The notes beneath the pieces are model-generated. The model was not told where the DNA came from and did no database searches. It saw only the letters and a list, made by a program, of their open reading frames with translations. Below, one piece after another: positions 1 to 5,166 of a DNA stretch of 7,363 nt. The stretch covers positions 1-7,363 of the forward strand of contig CALFLO010000131.1 of the NCBI GenBank assembly GCA_937880175.1, in the 5' to 3' direction. The number at the start of each line of letters is the position of its first letter. Position 1 is the stretch's first letter. This DNA comes from an uncultured Gluconobacter sp. Lineage in GTDB: Bacteria > Pseudomonadota > Alphaproteobacteria > Acetobacterales > Acetobacteraceae. A program made the translations under genes and the position numbers.

Positions 1-641
1 TCCACCCACATGGTCGTGACCGGATCGTCATGCTCGTCGGAAATGTCGCCCACGATGGTCTCGATCAGATCCTCGATCGTCACGAGGCCGTCGATGCTGC
101 CATATTCGTCAATGACGAGGGCCATGTGCATCTGGCGCTGGCGCATCTGGAGCAGCAGGTCCAGCACGGGGATCGTGGGGGCGATCATCAGGGGCTGCCG
201 CAGAAGCGGGCGGATGTCGAAGGCGTCCGGCTCGCCAACATAGGCGATCAGGTCCTTCACATGGATCATTCCCGCAATGTCGTCGAGCTGGTCACGGTAG
301 ACGGGAAGGCGGGAATGGTTTTCCCGGCGCATCAGGTCCAGCGCTTCGTTGAAGGGGAGGGCTTCGGGCATGGCCACGATGTCCGCGCGCGGGATCATGA
401 CGTCATCCGCCGTGATGTCGCGCAGGCGGAGCACGTTCATGATGAGGGCGCGTTCCTGCCGGTCGAGCTCAGGCTCGTCACCTGCGTCTTCAGTCGGCTG
501 ACTGGCTTCGTGAACGAGGGTTGCGATGGACTCGCGCAGGCCCGGATCGCGGCCACGGCGGTTGAAAAGTCCGAAAATGCCGCGGGAGGGGCGGCTTTTG
601 CCTGACTCTTCGGGCTGGCGGTCGTTTGAATCGTCACTCAT
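1..641 (-). CDS. corC: CorC/YbeX-type CBS-pair protein, C-terminus cut by window edge
   Basis: Translating the minus strand from ATG 641-639 gives 213 residues with no stop before the left edge, so the C-terminus (normally a CorC_HlyC transporter-associated domain) is missing. A charged N-terminal tail (residues 1-60) is followed by a first CBS motif starting near VMIPRADI (81-88) and a second near residues 147-200, ending in the family signature VIDEYGSIDGLVTIEDL (176-192). No DUF21 membrane domain precedes the CBS pair, so this is the short soluble YbeX/CorC form rather than a CNNM-like transporter. The family is linked to magnesium/cobalt efflux and, as YbeX in E. coli, to ribosome homeostasis; the biochemical role is not settled. 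The start overlaps the ybeY stop as ATGA (641-638), and GGGAG lies 9 nt upstream of the ATG. Position last in miaB-ybeZ-ybeY-ybeX supports the call. Confidence 0.93.
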   Translation of the reverse strand, partial: MSDDSNDRQPEESGKSRPSRGIFGLFNRRGRDPGLRESIATLVHEASQPTEDAGDEPELDRQERALIMNVLRLRDITADDVMIPRADIVAMPEALPFNEALDLMRRENHSRLPVYRDQLDDIAGMIHVKDLIAYVGEPDAFDIRPLLRQPLMIAPTIPVLDLLLQMRQRQMHMALVIDEYGSIDGLVTIEDLIETIVGDISDEHDDPVTTMWV

Positions 642-1144
642 ATCCGGACACTCCCAGCCTGCTGCCAGTTCCCCTGGCGCCATGGATCCCCAAAACCAAG
701 GGATCGCAGGGTACGGGTCTCAATTCCTTCCATTTCCCGGGCTTCACCGGGGTGATGATGATCGTAACCGGCAAGATGTAGCGCGCCATGCACCACAAGA
801 TGCGACAGATGCGCCCTCAGCGAGCGTCTGGCGGCCACGGCTTCGCGGTGGACGGTTTCGTAACCCAGCACGATGTCCCCGCCATGAACGGGCGAAACGG
901 GCTCGAACGTCAGGACGTTCGTGGGCTTGTTCTTGTCCCTGAAGCGCGCATTGAGGCGCTTGACGATCCGGTCTGTCGCCAGAAGGATCGAAGGAGGCGG
1001 AGACTGCGTGAAGTCGGGGCCGCCCTGACGGGCGACCGCGACGAGGGCGCGCCGGATTGCACGCTCCGTTCCCGGAACCGAGGCGCGCCAGCGGGCGTCC
1101 TCGATGATGATGTCAGTGCCGGCGTGTCGACTTGGAGGTTCCAT
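638..1144 (-). CDS. ybeY: YbeY endoribonuclease / rRNA maturation factor
   Basis: The 168-residue product is a metal-dependent RNase of the UPF0054 family, involved in 16S rRNA 3'-end maturation and 70S ribosome quality control in the cytoplasm. The diagnostic zinc site HGALHLAGYDHH is at residues 119-130, with H119, H123 and H129 as the expected ligands. The family segment around NKPTNVLTFEP (72-82) is also present. The frame is open further upstream to 1330, but that extension lies inside phoH. ATG 1144-1142 is preferred because GGG (1151-1153) sits 6 nt upstream and the resulting length is normal for the family. The gene begins 32 nt inside the 3' end of phoH and ends in a 4-nt ATGA overlap with corC, which suggests translational coupling. 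Only the exact start is uncertain. Confidence 0.95.
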   Translation of the reverse strand: MEPPSRHAGTDIIIEDARWRASVPGTERAIRRALVAVARQGGPDFTQSPPPSILLATDRIVKRLNARFRDKNKPTNVLTFEPVSPVHGGDIVLGYETVHREAVAARRSLRAHLSHLVVHGALHLAGYDHHHPGEAREMEGIETRTLRSLGFGDPWRQGNWQQAGSVRI

Positions 1145-2297
1145 TGTTTTCCCGGCGCAGCCTGTTCCGGAACACGTCCCGGGGGGCTGGCGCTTTCTGT
1201 TCATAGGCATCGACGATACGGGCAACCAGCGGGTGGCGCACCACATCTTCGGAAGAAAAGCGCGTAATGCCGATTCCCTTGATCCCTTCAAGGGTCTCGA
1301 CGGCTTCGCGCAGACCGGATGATACACCATTCGGCAGATCGATCTGACTCAGATCGCCCGTGATGGCCATGCGTGTGCCTTCGCCCATGCGGGTGAGGAA
1401 CATCTTCATCTGGGCTGCGGTCGTATTCTGGGCTTCGTCCAGAATGACATAGGAATGAGCCAGGGTGCGCCCGCGCATGAAGGCGAGAGGCGCCACCTCG
1501 ATCTCACCCGTCCCCATGCGGCGGACCACCTGATCGCCCGGCATCATGTCATGCAGGGCGTCGTAGAGCGGGCGCAGATAGGGGTCGATTTTTTCGCGCA
1601 TGTCGCCGGGCAGGAAGCCGAGGCGCTCGCCAGCTTCAACGGCTGGGCGGGACAGCACGATCCGGTCCACCTGTCCGGCGAGCAGCATGCCGACGGCCTG
1701 CGCGACGGCCAGATAGGTCTTGCCGGTACCGGCAGGGCCAATGCCGAACACCATGTCGGTATTGGCCAGCATTTCCATATAGGCCGCCTGGCCGTGCGAA
1801 CGCGGTGCGATGACGCCGCGCTTGGTGCGGATGGCTGGCAGGTCTCCGAACGGGGTGGCGGGCATGTTCTGCGGCTTGCCATTGCCATTGCCCTTTTCCG
1901 GACGGCGCTGTCCATTGCCGCGCGGGCGCTCTTCGGGAGCCGGACGGGCCTGACGGGTATCGACCGGGCGTTCCGGGCGGCTCGGCAGGGCTGTCAGGCG
2001 GATGACTCCATCGACTTGGGAGGCATCGATCGTGCCGCCCTGTTCGAGCTGGTTGTACAGCGCGATGATGGCCGCCTGTGCGCGGCCGACCGATTCCGTC
2101 TCGCCGGAAATGGCAATCTTGTTGCCACGGCAGGACAGCTTGACGTCGAATCCTTCCTCAAGCCGGACGAGATGCCGGTCATGGTCCCCCAGCAGGCGCT
2201 GGAGCAGGATGTTGTCGTTGAAGCGAAGGGCAACGGTACGGTTGCCTTCGGAGCCACTGCTGGTGGCGACGGGACGGGTCGGGTGCGTTGTCAGCAA
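1113..2297 (-). CDS. phoH: PhoH-like ATPase (YbeZ/PhoL)
   Basis: The 394-residue protein belongs to the PhoH family of P-loop ATPases. In this operon it is the YbeZ/PhoL type, which partners YbeY in RNA metabolism in E. coli. Visible parts are a KH-like N-terminal domain (about 21-105), a Pro/Arg/Gly-rich linker (about 106-150), and the ATPase core with Walker A GPAGTGKT (187-194), the conserved SRPAVEAGERLGFLPGD block (216-232), Walker B VILDEAQN (284-291) and sensor-like TGDLSQIDLP (313-322). The start is TTG (2297-2295), inside the last codons of miaB, with a 7-nt overlap and GGGAG 11 nt upstream. No ATG or GTG occurs in the first 25 codons, so TTG is the best available start. The symbol phoH is the common annotation; ybeZ or phoL is more precise. 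Confidence 0.95.
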   Translation of the reverse strand: MLTTHPTRPVATSSGSEGNRTVALRFNDNILLQRLLGDHDRHLVRLEEGFDVKLSCRGNKIAISGETESVGRAQAAIIALYNQLEQGGTIDASQVDGVIRLTALPSRPERPVDTRQARPAPEERPRGNGQRRPEKGNGNGKPQNMPATPFGDLPAIRTKRGVIAPRSHGQAAYMEMLANTDMVFGIGPAGTGKTYLAVAQAVGMLLAGQVDRIVLSRPAVEAGERLGFLPGDMREKIDPYLRPLYDALHDMMPGDQVVRRMGTGEIEVAPLAFMRGRTLAHSYVILDEAQNTTAAQMKMFLTRMGEGTRMAITGDLSQIDLPNGVSSGLREAVETLEGIKGIGITRFSSEDVVRHPLVARIVDAYEQKAPAPRDVFRNRLRRENNGTSKSTRRH

Positions 2298-3718
2298 GCG
2301 GAGGCTGTCTCCCGGATCAGGGTGCCGCCCAGGGAATTGGTGCGGCGCGTGGTGATGGCGACCTTGACGGTGGACCCGATCAGATGATCCGGCCCGTCGA
2401 AATGAACGGGTTGCAGATAAGGCGAACGCCCGGCGATCTGCCCGGGCTTGCGGCCCCGGTTCGTCACCAGGATTTCCTGCACCGTTCCGACCATATCGGC
2501 ATTGAAGGCGTCCTGCTGTTCGCGCAGAAGCGCCTGCAACTCGGCCAGACGGCGATCCTTCACGTCCTCGGGCACCTGCATCGGCTGACCTGCGGCGGGT
2601 GTGCCGGGACGGGGGGAATATTTGAAGCTGTAGGCCATGGCGAAACCGATATCGCGCACGAGCTGCATGGTCGCTTCGAAATCCTCTTCCGTCTCGCCGG
2701 GATGACCGACGATGAAATCGGAAGACAGGGCCAGATCCGGACGGGCTTCACGCAGCTTGCGGACGCTATCGCGGTATTCGTCCGCCGTATGGCCACGGTT
2801 CATGGCCTTGAGGATCCGGTCCGAGCCGCTCTGCACCGGAAGATGCAGGAACGGCATGAGGGCCGGATTGTCCCGGTGCGCGTCGATCAGGCTCTGGTCC
2901 ATGTCGCGGGGGTGGGACGTCATGTAGCGGATGCGGCCCAGACCGGGGATCTGCGCAAGCTGTTCCACCAGCCCGGCCAGTGTCGCACTTTCGCCGGTGC
3001 CGTCATCGCCATGATAGGCGTTCACGTTCTGCCCGAGCAGGGTGATTTCGCGTACGCCGCTCTCCGCCATCCGCCGTGCTTCGGCCATGACAGAGGCCAC
3101 CGGGCGGCTCGTTTCCGCGCCACGGGTGTAGGGCACGACGCAGAAGGAGCAGAACTTGTCGCAGCCTTCCTGAATGGTGAGGAACGCCGTGAGATTGCCC
3201 TGCGTCTGCGGGGCGGCGTCCGTGGGGAGAAAATCGAATTTCTGCTCGACCGGAAATTCGGTTTCGATGACCGCGCCGCCAGCGCGCGCCGCACGGGCCA
3301 CCATTTCGGGCAGTTTGTGATAGGTCTGCGGGCCGAGAACCAGATCCACATAAGGCGCGCGGGAGAGAATGACCTCGCCTTCGGCCTGTGCCACGCAGCC
3401 GGCGACCGCGATGATGGTGCGGTCCTGTCCGTTGCTGATGCGCTCGTCGCGGATCTTGCGCAGGCGTCCGAGTTCGGAAAAGACCTTTTCGGTCGCCCGT
3501 TCGCGGATGTGGCAGGTGTTGAGGATGACCATATCCGCGTCTTCGGGCCGCTCGACCGGTCCATAGCCCAGCGGACGCAGGACATCGGCCATGCGCGCGC
3601 TGTCATAGACGTTCATCTGGCAGCCCCATGTAATGACATGAAGGCCGCGCGGAGCATGTCCGATGGGGGCGGTGTCGGGAGAAGCGGTCACGGCAGGGGA
3701 AATCGGGGCGGTGGTCAA
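2291..3718 (-). CDS. miaB: tRNA-2-methylthio-N6-(dimethylallyl)adenosine synthase MiaB
   Basis: This 475-residue radical-SAM methylthiotransferase converts i6A37 to ms2i6A37 in tRNAs that read codons beginning with U. The N-terminal UPF0004 domain carries the auxiliary 4Fe-4S ligands C33 (WGCQMN), C69 (NTCH) and C108 (AGCVAQ). The radical-SAM cluster GCDKFCSFC has C186, C190 and C193. VQSGSD (295-300), SSDFIVGHPGET (332-343) and a C-terminal TRAM-like domain (about 405-470) complete the family layout, and the length is typical. The first possible start is TTG at 3718-3716, nine codons after an in-frame TGA. GTG at 3691-3689 is the alternative but has no ribosome binding site. The TTG has only a weak GAG or GGA upstream. 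First gene of the overlapping miaB-phoH-ybeY-corC cluster. Confidence 0.97.
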   Translation of the reverse strand: MTTAPISPAVTASPDTAPIGHAPRGLHVITWGCQMNVYDSARMADVLRPLGYGPVERPEDADMVILNTCHIRERATEKVFSELGRLRKIRDERISNGQDRTIIAVAGCVAQAEGEVILSRAPYVDLVLGPQTYHKLPEMVARAARAGGAVIETEFPVEQKFDFLPTDAAPQTQGNLTAFLTIQEGCDKFCSFCVVPYTRGAETSRPVASVMAEARRMAESGVREITLLGQNVNAYHGDDGTGESATLAGLVEQLAQIPGLGRIRYMTSHPRDMDQSLIDAHRDNPALMPFLHLPVQSGSDRILKAMNRGHTADEYRDSVRKLREARPDLALSSDFIVGHPGETEEDFEATMQLVRDIGFAMAYSFKYSPRPGTPAAGQPMQVPEDVKDRRLAELQALLREQQDAFNADMVGTVQEILVTNRGRKPGQIAGRSPYLQPVHFDGPDHLIGSTVKVAITTRRTNSLGGTLIRETASAC

Positions 3719-3964
3719 GGTCTCGGTCCGGGAATAGCAGAATCAGGCACACACATCGGGGCAGGCATCCGCGGGGTCAAGCCTGTTCCGGGGAACGGCA
3801 GGCAGGATGCGATCGGCCAACGGATGATCAGACGGGCCTGAATGGGTAACACCACCTCCGGACACGAAAGCTGAATTGCCGTCGTATCATGTTCCGAAAG
3901 TGACGCGGGGGCAGGCTTCAAGTCAAGATAAACCTGAATATGAGCCGGGCTTGCACGCAGATTT
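3719..3964. other. 246-nt gap between plsC and miaB
   Basis: No recognisable gene lies here. The minus strand holds one 68-codon TTG-initiated reading frame (3921-3715) whose TGA overlaps the miaB TTG as TTGA. Its third-position composition is mixed and it resembles no family known to me, so it is not called as a gene. The region also holds an imperfect hairpin (3781-3799: GCC, a one-base bulge, then GTTCC-GG-GGAAC and GGC). A minus-strand TTGACT (revcomp of 3920-3925) lacks a good -10 partner 16-18 nt downstream. The miaB operon could be read from the plsC promoter or from an undetected promoter here. Confidence 0.5.
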
Positions 3965-3969
3965 TCAGG
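3933..3969 (-). terminator. Weak hairpin at the plsC stop codon, possible attenuator
   Basis: On the minus strand CCTGAA, which includes the plsC TGA, pairs with TTCAGG about 25 nt later. One mismatch and two further A-T pairs lie inside, and a smaller AGC/GCT stem sits in the loop. The sequence after it is TTTATC, a poor U tract. This could be a weak terminator or a processing structure between plsC and miaB, but the stem is short and AT-rich. Confidence 0.22.
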
Positions 3970-4921
3970 ACTCGGTCACTTTTGGTGTGCCCCGGCGAAG
4001 TTCCGCAGCGCCGTTATTGACGGCTTCGAATGTTGCGCGGGACAGGTCCTTGCGGGAGCGGAATTCGTCCGGTGTGATCGGGTCATGGAGCATGAGAGAG
4101 GCCCCCATGGAGCGCCACTGGCCGAAGGACCACAGATGGGGCGCGAGATCCATGTCGCCATACCATGAAAAGACATTCCGGCGGCTCCGGCCGACGGGCA
4201 GGCCTTCGAGGCTGTCATAAACGACGGAGACGGGCTGGATCAGGACAGGGGGAGCCTTGGGCAGGCCAACCTGTTCCAGACGGCCGGGCTTGGCGACGGC
4301 AAAAAACGAAGACAGGAACGGCAGGACGCGGGAGCCATCGGAGGACGTGCCCTCGGGGAACAGGACGATATCATCTCCGTCCCACAGGCGCGCGGCCATG
4401 TCCTGAAGTTCGCGGCCGGTCTCCTGACGGTTGCGGCTGACGAAAATGGTGCGGCCCAGCCGTGAGGCGGTTCCGATGAGCGGCCATTTGCCGACTTCGC
4501 CCTTGGCCACGAAGACGACGGGAAGCGCGCTGCCGATGATGGCGATGTCCAGCCAGGAGCAGTGATTGGCGACAAACACGACCGGACGCTTGCCTTCACG
4601 GACATCTTTTGCCGTACGAACGCCACCGGCGCTTTGGCCGATGACCTTCGTTCTGATTCCCAGAATCCGGCACACGCCCTTCCAGAAAATACGCGGCATC
4701 ATGATTTTCAGGCGACCGGGCAGACGCACGAGGATGGCCTGCATGCTGCACGCCCAGAACGCCCAGATCAGGACAAGCGACAGGCGCACGGCACAGCGCA
4801 GGCGGCTGTACAGATTGGTCGACGTTGTCGGCTGAAAGGCCGGAAAGTCGGCATTTCCATCCAGGATGGGGCGGTTGTGACCGCGCCGGCCGTTCGGGGT
4901 CTTGGCATCACGATGGGACAT
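3965..4921 (-). CDS. plsC: 1-acyl-sn-glycerol-3-phosphate acyltransferase family protein (PlsC-like)
   Basis: The 318-residue product is a membrane-anchored acyltransferase of the PlsC/LPLAT family, which acylates the 2-position of lysophosphatidic acid or a related lyso-lipid at the inner membrane. A hydrophilic N-terminus (1-38) is followed by a hydrophobic segment (about 42-65). The catalytic motif NHCSWLD carries the HX4D pair H120/D125. Motif II lies around GEVGKWPLIG (141-150) with R164 nearby, motif III is FPEGTSSDG (188-196) and motif IV has P230 in VLIQPVS. The SSDG after EGT is typical, as I recall, of an alphaproteobacterial subgroup encoded beside miaB that includes OlsA-like lyso-ornithine-lipid acyltransferases, so the acceptor is not certain. 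ATG 4921 is the first sensible start but has no Shine-Dalgarno; the frame stays open upstream to 5320 by overlap with tamA. Divergent from tamA. Confidence 0.88.
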   Translation of the reverse strand: MSHRDAKTPNGRRGHNRPILDGNADFPAFQPTTSTNLYSRLRCAVRLSLVLIWAFWACSMQAILVRLPGRLKIMMPRIFWKGVCRILGIRTKVIGQSAGGVRTAKDVREGKRPVVFVANHCSWLDIAIIGSALPVVFVAKGEVGKWPLIGTASRLGRTIFVSRNRQETGRELQDMAARLWDGDDIVLFPEGTSSDGSRVLPFLSSFFAVAKPGRLEQVGLPKAPPVLIQPVSVVYDSLEGLPVGRSRRNVFSWYGDMDLAPHLWSFGQWRSMGASLMLHDPITPDEFRSRKDLSRATFEAVNNGAAELRRGTPKVTES

Positions 4922-4930
4922 GGGTGCTGA

Positions 4931-4959
4931 GTGATACGGTTTTCGCGGGGGCGACACAA
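4931..4959 (-). promoter_or_regulatory. Candidate sigma70-type promoter for plsC
   Basis: On the minus strand TTGTGT (4959-4954) and TATCAC (4936-4931) are separated by exactly 17 nt. The -10 matches the consensus at four of six positions and the -35 at three of six. The predicted +1 falls near 4924, only about 3 nt before the plsC ATG, so the transcript would be essentially leaderless. This agrees with the absence of a Shine-Dalgarno there. It is a motif match only, without experimental support. Confidence 0.4.
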
Positions 4960-5020
4960 TCTTGTTTGTTGGCCTGATTGTCGGCCTGCCTGTTGCAGCC
5001 CGACGGTGTGAAGCGGTTTT

Positions 5021-5039
5021 CCGGACTGCTCCTGTCCGG
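5021..5039. promoter_or_regulatory. Perfect inverted repeat in the plsC-tamA divergent region
   Basis: CCGGAC and GTCCGG form a perfect 6-bp inverted repeat with a 7-nt spacer, ending 6 nt before a TTGACA hexamer. The position fits a protein-binding operator or a small stem-loop between the two divergent genes. No regulator can be named from the sequence. Confidence 0.3.
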
Positions 5040-5045
5040 GAGGAC

Positions 5046-5051
5046 TTGACA
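5046..5051 (+). promoter_or_regulatory. Consensus -35 hexamer, possible tamA promoter
   Basis: TTGACA is a perfect -35 hexamer, 116 nt upstream of the chosen tamA start. The sequence 16-18 nt downstream (around 5067-5075) is a poor -10 (TTCCTC at 17 nt). It is therefore a candidate element rather than a confident promoter. Confidence 0.3.
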
Positions 5052-5113
5052 GGGAGCGCCGTGCAAGGTTCCTCGGGTGGTAGCAGTCCTGTCGTTCGGT
5101 CTGCGCTCTCGTG

Positions 5114-5136
5114 TTCCGGCTTTTTTAAGGCCGGAA
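5114..5136 (+). promoter_or_regulatory. Stem-loop in the presumed tamA leader
   Basis: TTCCGGC (5114-5120) pairs perfectly with GCCGGAA (5130-5136) around a 9-nt loop of six T followed by AAG. Inner T-A and wobble pairs could lengthen the stem to ten. No T run follows the stem on either strand, so it is not a standard terminator. It lies 30 nt upstream of the tamA GTG and could affect leader stability or translation. Confidence 0.35.
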
Positions 5137-5156
5137 GTGCCCTCAAGACGGAATTC

Positions 5157-5160
5157 AGGA
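5157..5160 (+). promoter_or_regulatory. Shine-Dalgarno that decides the tamA start
   Basis: AGGA is followed by a 6-nt spacer and then GTG at 5167. Neither the upstream GTG at 5077 nor the downstream ATGs at 5224 and 5233 has a comparable site, so this favours 5167. Confidence 0.6.
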
Positions 5161-5166
5161 CGCACG

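Noticed and set aside
1164..1173. Palindrome GTTCCGGAAC as an operator
   Set aside because: It lies inside the phoH coding sequence near its 3' end. A 10-bp palindrome is not remarkable in this composition and no promoter accompanies it.
1455..2387. A 310-codon plus-strand open frame antisense to phoH
   Set aside because: It mirrors the phoH coding sequence, which has intact Walker motifs. The antisense translation shows no recognisable family.
2288..3841. A 517-codon plus-strand open frame antisense to miaB
   Set aside because: The opposite strand encodes a complete MiaB with all six cluster cysteines. The antisense product is rich in His, Arg, Gly and Ala without any domain, as expected for a GC-rich shadow frame.
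5114..5136. The TTCCGGC/GCCGGAA hairpin as an intrinsic terminator
   Set aside because: The T run is in the loop and not after the stem, and no gene ends nearby on either strand.
5077..5166. Start of tamA at the upstream GTG 5077
   Set aside because: It would put about 30 Arg/Pro-rich residues before the signal peptide and has no ribosome binding site. GTG 5167 has AGGA 6 nt upstream and gives a normal signal peptide.
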